Part shown: piece by piece, positions 1 through 7,404 of the stretch | How positions within the stretch are numbered: position 1 is the stretch's first letter | How the letters are laid out: every line of letters starts with the position of its first letter | Assembly (NCBI GenBank): GCA_049654905.1 | Contig: JBASIS010000147.1 | Location: 1-17,211 of the forward strand | Origin: M0108 sp049654905 | GTDB taxonomy: Bacteria > Pseudomonadota > Gammaproteobacteria > Chromatiales > Chromatiaceae | DNA: 17,211 nucleotides | Direction of reading: 5' to 3' | Program-made: the position numbers and the translations under genes | The notes under the pieces: model-generated | What the model saw: the letters and a program-made list of their open reading frames with translations, nothing else | The model's database searches: none | What the model was told of the DNA's origin: nothing

Positions 1-125
1 GGTCAATTCGCTATCGGCTGAAACCATATTTATATTTCCAAATAAAATTGCATGGAGGCAAATAATCGTGTATCTTAAGATTTTTCGCATTATAAATCAA
101 GAGGTTATTTACTAGACAGTCTCTA
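1..125 (+). promoter_or_regulatory. CRISPR leader (right part)
   Basis: This AT-rich stretch lies directly before the first perfect repeat, while the degenerate repeat lies at the other end of the array. That places the leader here and the newest spacers at the left. It contrasts strongly with the GC-rich genes. I see no open reading frame in it. It probably starts before the window. It should hold the array promoter and, if adaptation is active, the integration signals. Confidence 0.75.
48..76 (+). promoter_or_regulatory. Candidate sigma70-type promoter of the array
   Basis: TTGCAT (48-53) and TATCTT (71-76) are separated by 17 bp, the usual spacing for -35 and -10 boxes. Transcription would begin near 83, about 40 bases before the first repeat. 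Both boxes are imperfect and AT-rich DNA gives chance matches, so this is only a candidate. A promoter for the phage-type RNA polymerase in this locus cannot be excluded for the same region. Confidence 0.3.
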
Positions 126-765
126 AATTCATATAACCGACGTGCAGAGACACGCTGGAAACTAATGCACTTTGGCCTTCACTTGGGTTTCGAATTCATA
201 TAACCGACGTGCAGAGACACGCTGGAAACCATCGGCGGTTGCAAAGATTCGGGAATTATCAATTCATATAACCGACGTGCAGAGACACGCTGGAAACCTA
301 CGCTGATTCCGAAGAATGTCCAGTAAATTCATATAACCGACGTGCAGAGACACGCTGGAAACCCTCTTCCAGAGGCTCAATTTTGCTGATAAAAATTCAT
401 ATAACCGACGTGCAGAGACACGCTGGAAACGTATGTATTATAAAAGTCATTATCTGCTTCAATTCATATAACCGACGTGCAGAGACACGCTGGAAACTGG
501 TTATTGTTCCTTATAACCAAACGACCTAATTCATATAACCGACGTGCAGAGACACGCTGGAAACTAACCCACCTTCCGTCAAAGCGAGAGTAGAAATTCA
601 TATAACCGACGTGCAGAGACACGCTGGAAACCTACCGCTCCCAGAACCAGCGCAGCATACAAATTCATATAACCGACGTGCAGAGACACGCTGGAAACAA
701 GGAAGAACAGGTTGTACCTTTTCTTTAAAATTCATACAAACGACGTGCAGAGACACGCGTGGTAT
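126..765 (+). CRISPR. CRISPR array, 10 repeats and 9 spacers
   Basis: Nine identical 37-bp repeats start at 126, 193, 261, 326, 394, 461, 528, 595 and 662; a tenth, degenerate copy is at 729-765. The repeat begins AATTCATATAACC and ends CTGGAAAC. Spacers are 28-31 bp (mostly 30) and all differ. Inside the repeat CGTG and CACG can pair around the loop CAGAGA. The last 8 bases follow the stem directly, as expected for a Cas6 cut that leaves the 5' tag CUGGAAAC on each crRNA. The degenerate end and the GAAAC end both indicate transcription left to right. The reading frame at 611-802 inside the array is not a gene. Confidence 0.98.
729..765 (+). repeat. Degenerate terminal CRISPR repeat
   Basis: Two substitutions fall in the first 12 bases (CATACAAAC in place of CATATAACC). 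The stem region CGTGCAGAGACACGC is kept. The last 7 bases are GTGGTAT instead of TGGAAAC, so the crRNA tag is lost. This is the usual decay at the leader-distal end. Confidence 0.9.
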
Positions 766-768
766 ATA

Positions 769-800
769 TTTAGCTCAGGCTAAACGGCTTTTTGATTTTT
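769..800 (+). terminator. Weak candidate terminator after the array
   Basis: TTTAGC (769-774) and GCTAAA (779-784) form a perfect 6-bp stem with the 4-base loop TCAG. T runs follow at 789-793 and 796-800. The stem is short and AT-rich and the T run is offset by four bases, so termination may be weak or absent. Confidence 0.35.
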
Positions 801-843
801 GAGAATGGCGTCCATGTCCAGAATCAGAATTGATGTTTAGCAA

Positions 844-860
844 GTTTCGTTAACCGAAAC
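844..860. promoter_or_regulatory. Inverted repeat upstream of the CARF nuclease gene
   Basis: GTTTCG (844-849) and CGAAAC (855-860) are perfect inverted copies around TTAAC. They lie 15 bases before the start codon at 876. The site could be an operator or a hairpin in the 5' untranslated region. I found no second copy near the other operon. Confidence 0.35.
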
Positions 861-875
861 CGCCATAGGCCGACA

Positions 876-2531
876 ATGACGCCCGATACCCCTGATTCTC
901 CCAGCCTCCTGATCGCCATGGTGTCCCGGGATGTCATCGTGCTGGCGAAACTCATCCGCACACTCTGTCCACGGCGGGTCTTACTATTCTGTACAGCCCA
1001 CGCCCGGTCGCAGGGGTGGGTAGAGCCGGCAAGGCGCTTGTTGGCGGGTCTCTCGGAGCGACGACCCGAAATCGTCAGGGATTTCGCCATCATCGAATTG
1101 CCTGACGAGGATTTGCCGGCCAGGCTGAAAACCTACGGCCAGCAGATCGTGGCGGCTTGCGCCGCCATCGGGGAGCGCGGGGCACGGGTGTATTTTGATT
1201 GCACCACTGGACAGAGCATTTTCCATGTGGTCGGTTTTGACCTGCTCAAGGAGATGGCGGCCGAGCGCGGCTTGCAGGTGGGCGCCGTTTACTGCGATGC
1301 CGATACGGGTACGCTCCTGCGCTCCACCCATCAGGGCGGGGATTTGACGCACGCGGTCCAGTCCGTGGCCTTTCGTTTCGCGGTTGGCCAGGAGCTGACG
1401 GAACGTTTTGAGATGTATGGCGTGACGACCCGCGGCGGTTGCCGGCTCTGGCCGGTCGCGACCCCGAGCACGGATGCCGCGGCCTTGCTTAAGCTCTACG
1501 ATGCGCTGGTGGAGCAGGCTCCTCTACGCGCCGTCTTTCATTCCTATTTTCTCAAGCAGAAACGCTGGAAGCTGCGACAAAAGGTCGGTCGGGATCACCC
1601 CCGGGATGCCATTCGTCGCCTGACGGGCGCCAGGATCGCGGAACTGGCGACCCGGGTCTGCGCGCGGGCTGGGGCGGGGTTGCGGGCGCCCTTTATCCGG
1701 GAGCAACTGGAGAATGCCCTGGTGGCCCATGTCGGTCAGGCTGGGGACACCCTGGCATGGTTAGATACTTATCTGGGGGACAGGCGTTTAACGGCTCTGC
1801 AGACCCTGTTGCGGGACCAGACAGCGCTCCTGCCCAGCTCGCTTGCCCCGGGCAAGCACCAGGGTCTGGTAAGGCAAACGCTGCTGGAGGATTGCCAACT
1901 TTTTGCGACCAGTCTGATCCAGGAGTTGCGCGAGTTACTAGAGGTGTTGGCTCGGTTTCCGGGACATGCCCATGCCAGTCCCAAGGACCGCCAAAACTGG
2001 CTGGCCGCCGCGCTCCAGGCTATTCCTCTCCCGGCCCCGGTAGTCGATCTGCTGTTGGCGTCCGGTCGGCAGTTACCCTATTTGTTCGAGGATTGCATCG
2101 GCCAGGCCGCGGCCCGTTTGGCCGCTGATGCGTTGGGCGACCGGGTGGCGGCGGTCTATCGGAATCTCATCCTGGATCTGAGCGATATCCCCGTCGCTGA
2201 ATTGGATACCCTGATCCTGTCACGGGATGGGGGGGTTGCGGTCGTCGAGGTTAAAACGCATCGCGCCAGCGCCGACCATAAAAAGATCGAATCAAACATC
2301 AAGCAGGTGCGTGATTTTGGGGGCGCCTTCAGCGCCTATTGCCTGATTTACCCCTTGACGGCGGCCGAGTTGGAGGGGGTTCGGCAGGGACGGCCAGAAA
2401 CGCTGGACCAGTTGCAGGGGTTGGGGATGGAGGACCTTAACGATTGGCGAGCCTATTTGTTGGCCGTGGAGCGCTCCCGGGATCAACGTGTCCTCGGTCT
2501 GGATCAGTTACGGGAAGCCATGGGCGGTTGA
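876..2531 (+). CDS. Card1/Can2-like CARF nuclease
   Basis: Predicted cyclic-oligoadenylate-activated nuclease of 551 residues. The N-terminal CARF domain (about 9-145) starts with a hydrophobic strand (LLIAMVS) and carries the ligand-loop motif D108-C-T-T-G-Q113. The C-terminus holds a PD-(D/E)XK nuclease fold: E442-L-D444, then E458-V-K460 thirteen residues later, followed by a helical QVRDF segment. In Card1/Can2 relatives this site cuts single-stranded DNA and/or RNA when cA4 binds. Those relatives are clearly shorter; the extra length is a middle region (about 150-430) that I do not recognise, perhaps winged-helix or helical. The start at 876 keeps the first CARF strand; no strong Shine-Dalgarno is visible. 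The gene stands alone between the array and the main operon, 199 bp from the next gene. Confidence 0.85.
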   Translation: MTPDTPDSPSLLIAMVSRDVIVLAKLIRTLCPRRVLLFCTAHARSQGWVEPARRLLAGLSERRPEIVRDFAIIELPDEDLPARLKTYGQQIVAACAAIGERGARVYFDCTTGQSIFHVVGFDLLKEMAAERGLQVGAVYCDADTGTLLRSTHQGGDLTHAVQSVAFRFAVGQELTERFEMYGVTTRGGCRLWPVATPSTDAAALLKLYDALVEQAPLRAVFHSYFLKQKRWKLRQKVGRDHPRDAIRRLTGARIAELATRVCARAGAGLRAPFIREQLENALVAHVGQAGDTLAWLDTYLGDRRLTALQTLLRDQTALLPSSLAPGKHQGLVRQTLLEDCQLFATSLIQELRELLEVLARFPGHAHASPKDRQNWLAAALQAIPLPAPVVDLLLASGRQLPYLFEDCIGQAAARLAADALGDRVAAVYRNLILDLSDIPVAELDTLILSRDGGVAVVEVKTHRASADHKKIESNIKQVRDFGGAFSAYCLIYPLTAAELEGVRQGRPETLDQLQGLGMEDLNDWRAYLLAVERSRDQRVLGLDQLREAMGG

Positions 2532-2613
2532 AGGTGGGCTGCGCCAGGAGTCGCTCGGGACCAGGCCGCGGCGACAGGGGTTCCTGGAGACTTTGCGGTA
2601 GGAGATATGAGGC

Positions 2614-2630
2614 TTGGCCCCGGTCTTGAT
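2614..2630 (+). promoter_or_regulatory. Weak sigma54-like element before the RNA polymerase gene
   Basis: TTGGCCC (2614-2620), five bases, then TTGAT (2626-2630) resembles the -24/-12 pattern TTGGCAC-N5-TTGCA. The almost invariant GC of the -12 box reads GA here, a serious mismatch. I noted it because the operon encodes a regulator derived from sigma54 activators. That regulator lacks GAFTGA, which makes a true sigma54 promoter less likely. The rest of the 199-bp gap (2532-2730) shows no other clear signal. Confidence 0.15.
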
Positions 2631-2715
2631 TAATAGTATGTTGGCCGCCGGTAGTGGGTGAACCCGCCTCCTGGGATTCAGGTTTCTTTTGGTCGGACGC
2701 GCCGGCCCGCGGCCC

Positions 2716-2720
2716 GGAGA
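2716..2720 (+). promoter_or_regulatory. Shine-Dalgarno of the RNA polymerase gene
   Basis: GGAGA lies 10 bases before the ATG at 2731. It supports that start over the in-frame TTG at 2689, which has no comparable site. Confidence 0.6.
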
Positions 2721-2730
2721 ATGGATTGGC

Positions 2731-5700
2731 ATGAGCTTGACCCTGTGGATTCCAGCCGCCTGGCAATACGGCGAACTCCCCCCCGCCGTGGGGCGCCATG
2801 GCGCGCTCCGGCAGGCCGTCGTTCAGGCCATCAAGCGACATCTGTTCGCGGAAACCGCGGAGGAATCGCCCTTGGGCGCCAGCTTTGGGGAGGTACTGCT
2901 GGCCTTCTGGGCGGGTCTGGCCGAACCCCTGTCGCCCCGCGCACGGGATTCCGTTCGCGCCTTGTGGGCCGCCCTTTTCCCGCCCGATGCGCTTAGGCCC
3001 CCCGCGACGGCGGACAAGGCCCCGACCCCCCTGGCCTCGTCTGTAAACCCCGACGCCGGCCAGTCGGCTTCCCCCCCGCCAACGAATGGGCAGGACGGTA
3101 CGCGACCTGACGAGATCGAGATCCCTCCGCCCGTCAGTGATGGCTTCTGCTGGTCGGTGCAGGGCCTGTGTACCGCCCTGGCCTTGGGCTGGCTGGGGGA
3201 GCGGCCGGACGCCCTGGGGATCCATGACGCCGAGGATGAAGAGGCAGAGGCGGATGCCGAGACCGGTTCCGCCCCGGGACGCCCGGATGCCCCCCCGCTG
3301 GCAACACGCGTGGAATACTTCGCCGCGGTCAGCGCCATCGCCCATTGGGTGCGTCTGGCGGCCTGGCGCCAGCGGCAGGCGTCGGAGGCGGCCGGGGCTG
3401 GGGACGAGGACATACGCCTGGTGGCGGCAATTCTGCTCGACACCCTGCTGCGGGCCTGTGGCGAGGCCTTCGCCGTGGTTACCGGGGAGACGGTGCGCCT
3501 GGAGGGCAAGGCTCATACCCTCAAGTGGGTCGAACTGCGTAACCCGGCCCTGGTGAAAGGGATCACGGCCCTGCTGGCGGAACTGCCGGCGCGCTTTACC
3601 GTGCAGCCGCTGCGGCAGCCGGTCGCTTACCGACCCGGGAAGCCGGAGCCGGCGTCGGATGCCCAGGGGGACCAGTTTCGCGTCGAACTGATCGGCTATC
3701 GTCGCCAGAACAACTTTCTGCGCCGCCTGCAGGCGGGGCTGCAAGCCGCGGAGTACCGCGCCCCTGGCTTTGCCGCCTATCTGGAGGCGATCAACGGCCA
3801 ACAGGCCGTTGCCTGGCGTGTCAATGGGCCCTTGCTGGGGGTGGTGGATCAATTGCGCGCCCTGGCCGCCGACCCGGAGGCGAACCCGGAGGTTTGGGGC
3901 GTGAGGTCCGATGCCGTCTCGAGCGGCCCGGCGGTGGCCAACCGGGCGGCCGTGCGCGCCTGGGTATTGGAGCGCATCTACACGCCGCCCCCCGCCGGAG
4001 AGCGCAAAACCATCCAGCGGCCGGCGGAGTTTCTCGACAGCCCCCTGGCGCGCCAGGCCCTGGCCCAGCTCTGTCCCGCGGACGCTCCGCCCCCGCCCTT
4101 TTACCTGGCCTGGAAGGCGGATTACCGGGGGCGGATCTATGCCGGGACACCCTGGCTGACGCCTCAGGGGGGCGATTTGCAGCGGGCCCTGCTGGAATTC
4201 GCCCAAGGGCGGGCCCTGGACGAGGCCGGGGTCGGCGCCTTGCGCCGCCATGGCGCCAATCTGGTCCGGCGGGAACGGCTGCTGGCGGATCTGGGCATCG
4301 CCGACCGCCAGGTGCTGACCCTGGAAGAGCGGGAGCGCTGGGTGCGGGAGCACGAGACGGAGATTCTGGCCAGCGCCGTCAGCCCCCTCACCGCGCCTTT
4401 CTGGCGCCAGGTGGCGGGCAAGCCGATGCAGTTTCTGGCCTTCTGCCTGGCCTATTGCCAATGGCGGCTAGACCCGGCGGCCCCGGTCCATCTGCCGGTG
4501 CAGATCGATGGCACCTGTAACGGCCTGCAGCACATTGCCGCCCTGACCGGCGACGCGGGGCTGGCGCGGGCGGTCAACGTCCTGCCGCGGGCAGATGGAC
4601 TGCCCGGGGACATCTATAGCGAACTGGCCACCGCCGCCGCCGAGGGTCTGGGCCAACTGGAGGAGCGCCGGGACCCGCTGCACGGTCCCGGGCTGGCGCT
4701 CGCCGACCGCTGGCTCGCCGCCGCGCCCGCCCGGCGCGAGTGGCTCTGCCGTGATACCGCCAAGAAGGTGGTGATGACCATCCCCTACGGCGCCGGCGAC
4801 GAGGCCCAGGCGCGCTATGTGCTGGCGGCGATCGCCACGGACTTTGAGCGGGAGTGGGAGGCGGCGCCGACGGAAGCCCGTGCGGCCTGGCTGACGGACC
4901 TGGATGGCTGCGTGACCTGGACCGGGGGCGCGGCGGACAGCCCCCAGGACCAGGCGCGGCGGGGCTTCGTCATCGGCTGCACCCGCCTTCCCCACCTGTT
5001 CCCGGAGCGGCGGCGTCAGGCCTTCGCCGCCGAGGATGAGCAGGAGCGGGCCCAGGCCCGGGCGCACTGGGAGCGCATGCGCGCCCTGGCCGCCTATTGC
5101 GCCCTCGCCATCGTCCGTCATCTGCGGGCCGCCCTATCGGCCCGTTACCCCTTGGTGGACGGCTTTTCGCGCTGGCTGCGGCGGGTAGCCAAAGCCTGCG
5201 AGGGGGTGCCGCTGGTCTGGCTGTCGCCACGGGGCTTTCCGGTGTGCCAGGACAAGTTCATGCTGCGTGGCAGCAGCCTCAACGCCCGCCTGGGTAGTCG
5301 GGAGGTCCGGGTCGATATCAAGCGGCTGACCGAGGAGGTTGCCAGGCGCGACCAGGGCAACGCCCTGCTGCCCAACCTGATCCACAGTCTGGATGCCACC
5401 CATCTGGCGATGACGCTGCTGAGCGCCGCCCGGCGCGGGGTGACGGATGTCGGCACCATTCACGACTGCCTGCTGTGCCATCCCAACGAGGCGCCGGTGC
5501 TGGGTAAGGTGGTGCGCCAGACCTTTGTGGAACTCTATGGCCTGGACGCGGTGAACGCCCCTGGCACGGTGTCCAAGCCCCTGGCCCGCTGGCGTGACTG
5601 GATGAGCCTGGTGGCGGAACTCAGGGACTGCGAGGACCACGCCCTGCTGCTCGGGGCGCTGCACGAGCCTGGTGGCATGGGGGAGAGCATGCTGCGGGCC

Positions 5701-5919
5701 GACGCGGCGGCGCAACAACGCCGGGCGGCCGTGCTGGGGCTGCTGGAAAAGTTGCGTGCCCTTGACCCGTCGCACCTGTTCTTGGCGCGGCAACTGCTGG
5801 AATACCGGGGTGAACACGAAGTTGGTGACCCCAAGGGCAAGCCACTTTCCGATCCGCCGGTGGGCCAGGGCCTGGTCCTCCCCATTGGCGCAACCCTGTC
5901 GGAGTATTTCTTTTCCTGA
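2731..5919 (+). CDS. Single-subunit (T7-type) DNA-directed RNA polymerase
   Basis: Predicted RNA polymerase of 1062 residues (T7 enzyme: 883). All core motifs of the phage/mitochondrial family are readable: D464-YRGRIYA followed by TPQGGD; motif A at D593 (DGTCNGLQH, first metal aspartate); motif B from R674 to G687 with K678 and Y686 matching T7 K631 and Y639; SPRGFPV at 832-838 before the specificity-loop region; H885-SLDATHL; motif C H911-D912 (second metal aspartate). The end SEYFFS resembles the T7 C-terminal foot (DFAFA), but about 80 extra residues separate it from motif C. The first 330 residues are not clearly T7-like and include a Pro-rich linker (about 90-135) and an acidic patch (about 166-180). 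It heads the Cas operon, 6 bp before the CARF regulator. Family assignment is near certain; the CRISPR role is inferred. Confidence 0.96.
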   Translation: MSLTLWIPAAWQYGELPPAVGRHGALRQAVVQAIKRHLFAETAEESPLGASFGEVLLAFWAGLAEPLSPRARDSVRALWAALFPPDALRPPATADKAPTPLASSVNPDAGQSASPPPTNGQDGTRPDEIEIPPPVSDGFCWSVQGLCTALALGWLGERPDALGIHDAEDEEAEADAETGSAPGRPDAPPLATRVEYFAAVSAIAHWVRLAAWRQRQASEAAGAGDEDIRLVAAILLDTLLRACGEAFAVVTGETVRLEGKAHTLKWVELRNPALVKGITALLAELPARFTVQPLRQPVAYRPGKPEPASDAQGDQFRVELIGYRRQNNFLRRLQAGLQAAEYRAPGFAAYLEAINGQQAVAWRVNGPLLGVVDQLRALAADPEANPEVWGVRSDAVSSGPAVANRAAVRAWVLERIYTPPPAGERKTIQRPAEFLDSPLARQALAQLCPADAPPPPFYLAWKADYRGRIYAGTPWLTPQGGDLQRALLEFAQGRALDEAGVGALRRHGANLVRRERLLADLGIADRQVLTLEERERWVREHETEILASAVSPLTAPFWRQVAGKPMQFLAFCLAYCQWRLDPAAPVHLPVQIDGTCNGLQHIAALTGDAGLARAVNVLPRADGLPGDIYSELATAAAEGLGQLEERRDPLHGPGLALADRWLAAAPARREWLCRDTAKKVVMTIPYGAGDEAQARYVLAAIATDFEREWEAAPTEARAAWLTDLDGCVTWTGGAADSPQDQARRGFVIGCTRLPHLFPERRRQAFAAEDEQERAQARAHWERMRALAAYCALAIVRHLRAALSARYPLVDGFSRWLRRVAKACEGVPLVWLSPRGFPVCQDKFMLRGSSLNARLGSREVRVDIKRLTEEVARRDQGNALLPNLIHSLDATHLAMTLLSAARRGVTDVGTIHDCLLCHPNEAPVLGKVVRQTFVELYGLDAVNAPGTVSKPLARWRDWMSLVAELRDCEDHALLLGALHEPGGMGESMLRADAAAQQRRAAVLGLLEKLRALDPSHLFLARQLLEYRGEHEVGDPKGKPLSDPPVGQGLVLPIGATLSEYFFS

Positions 5920-5925
5920 ACCCTC

Positions 5926-7404
5926 ATGGCTAGGAATGCTCCCAAAATCCGCCTGATCCTGTCTTTCATCGGCAAGACCGATCTCAAGTTCTTTCCGCCC
6001 CAGGGCGAGGATTGGAGCCCCATCCTGCGCCTGCTGCTGGGCCTGTCTGGCCTGACGCCGCGTATTCCGCCCGGCCGTACCCGGCTGCTGCTGCTGGATG
6101 ACGACCCCGATGCCGGAGAAGCCGAGCGACCGGGACCCCGGGCGGCATTTTGCGCGGCGCTGCAACAATCTTTGCCGAGCTTGGGGCTGGCGGGCATGGC
6201 AGTGGAGCGCCACCCGGTGCGGTTGCCGGCGGGCCCCACCGATCTCAACGCCCTCTACGAGCAGGTCTGGGGTGCCCTGCCGGCCAGTGCGGCGCGGCAG
6301 GCGGACGAGGTGCTGTTCCACCTCGCCTCCGGGACGCCGGCCATGCAGTTCACGCTGATGCTGGCCGCCCATTGTTTGCCCCTGGGGGCCGTGCGGCTGG
6401 TAGAAACATCCCGCGAGCAGGGCGTACGGGAGGTCCGCCCCCCTTATGTGCTCGCCGCCCGGGAGTTGCGGGAGCGCGAGCGGCCGGGACGGACCTCTCT
6501 CGATGCCCGGGCGCGGGGTGCCCTGTTGCCAGATACGGTCGTCGCCGATCCCCTGGTAGAGGCTGGCTACGCAGCGCTCTACAAGGCGGCCAGCAACCGC
6601 AAGATACCCCAGCGGGTGGTGCTGCGAGGTCCGGTTGGCAGCGGTAAATGGCACGCCTGCCAGCAGTTCGCCCGCTGGCGCAAGGCCGGGGTGGTGGACT
6701 GGCTGGAGCCCAGCGCCCGGCCCGACATGCCGGCGGGGGCTACGCTGCTGATCCGCCACCTGGATGCCTGGCCGGAAACCGGTTTGCGGGAACTGACGGT
6801 GTTGGCCGCCACCCGGCCGGACCTGGCCATCGCGGCCAGCTTCCGCACCGATCTGCCCGCCGTGGTGCCACTGGAGGTGCTGGCCAGCGAGGGTTTGCGG
6901 GGCGCGGCCCAGATCCAGTTGCCGGCCTTGGGCGCGCGGTCGGACGTGGTGGCCCTCGGCGAGGCCCTGGCCCGGCAACTGGGTGTCAACGACGGCAAGC
7001 TGAAGCAGCGGCTGCAATACGACCTGCTGACGGATCTTTATCCCCAGAATCTCCACGACTTGCGGACCCTATTAGCCACCACGGCCCTGACCAGTTCTGG
7101 CCCTCATCCGGAACGGCCGGCTTATGTGCAGGCCCGGGAGATCCGGGATGCGGAGCGCCTGCTGGCCGAGGCCTGGTGGTTGTTGCAGGGGACCGGTGGC
7201 TACCCGCTGGATGAGGTACTGGAGGCGATCCGCGCCGCCGTCGTGCGCCGCACCCTGGCGGACGGCCGTACCCAGGAGGCGGCCGGCCGGCTGCTTGGCC
7301 TCAGTCAGCAGAGGGTCTCGACCATCCTTGCCAAGCCGCCCGACTTGGACATTTTGCGCCGGCGGGGCCAAATTCGGGCCGAGGATCTCCATGGGAACTC
7401 TTGA
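5926..7404 (+). CDS. RtcR-like CARF-AAA-HTH transcription regulator
   Basis: Predicted cyclic-oligoadenylate-responsive DNA-binding protein of 492 residues. The N-terminal CARF domain (1 to about 165) resembles the RtcR sensor, with S135-GTPAMQ141 as the ligand loop and RLVETS after it. A shortened AAA domain of NtrC descent follows: Walker A G235-PVGSGK241, then GATLLIRHLD where activators have GGTLFLDEI, so the Walker B acid pair is lost. The GAFTGA loop that contacts sigma54 is absent. FRTDL and LPALGARSDV echo FREDL and LPPLRERxEDI. The C-terminus has a Fis-like helix-turn-helix (about 449-471, AAGRLLGLSQQRVSTIL). It starts 6 bases after the RNA polymerase stop and overlaps cas6 by 14, so translation is probably coupled. 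It should not open sigma54 promoters; a partnership with the phage-type polymerase is my inference. Confidence 0.85.
   Translation: MARNAPKIRLILSFIGKTDLKFFPPQGEDWSPILRLLLGLSGLTPRIPPGRTRLLLLDDDPDAGEAERPGPRAAFCAALQQSLPSLGLAGMAVERHPVRLPAGPTDLNALYEQVWGALPASAARQADEVLFHLASGTPAMQFTLMLAAHCLPLGAVRLVETSREQGVREVRPPYVLAARELRERERPGRTSLDARARGALLPDTVVADPLVEAGYAALYKAASNRKIPQRVVLRGPVGSGKWHACQQFARWRKAGVVDWLEPSARPDMPAGATLLIRHLDAWPETGLRELTVLAATRPDLAIAASFRTDLPAVVPLEVLASEGLRGAAQIQLPALGARSDVVALGEALARQLGVNDGKLKQRLQYDLLTDLYPQNLHDLRTLLATTALTSSGPHPERPAYVQAREIRDAERLLAEAWWLLQGTGGYPLDEVLEAIRAAVVRRTLADGRTQEAAGRLLGLSQQRVSTILAKPPDLDILRRRGQIRAEDLHGNS

Noticed and set aside
126..165. The CRISPR repeat itself as a promoter for the phage-type polymerase
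   Set aside because: Its start (TTCATATAACCG) is AT-rich like some phage or mitochondrial promoters, but there is no real match to a known consensus, so I have no support beyond suggestion.
611..802. Open reading frame of 63 codons inside the CRISPR array
   Set aside because: It runs through repeats and spacers and has no protein-like features.
2656..2665. GGGT-GA-ACCC as a terminator after the CARF nuclease gene
   Set aside because: A two-base loop cannot form a hairpin, and no T run follows.
2689..2730. Upstream TTG start for the RNA polymerase
   Set aside because: The ATG at 2731 has a Shine-Dalgarno at a normal distance; the extra 14 residues look like untranslated GC-rich DNA.
2437..4461. 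674-codon reading frame on the - strand
   Set aside because: It lies opposite the RNA polymerase gene in very GC-rich DNA. Its product is rich in Gln, Gly, Arg and Pro with no domain, while the + strand carries conserved motifs.
2731..5919. The polymerase as a prophage remnant
   Set aside because: No phage genes, repeats or integration signs were seen on either side within the window, and the gene is intact and coupled to a CARF gene. The wider genome would still need to be seen.
5134..7056. 640-codon reading frame on the - strand
   Set aside because: Shadow of the polymerase end and the CARF regulator, with the same biased composition and no motif.
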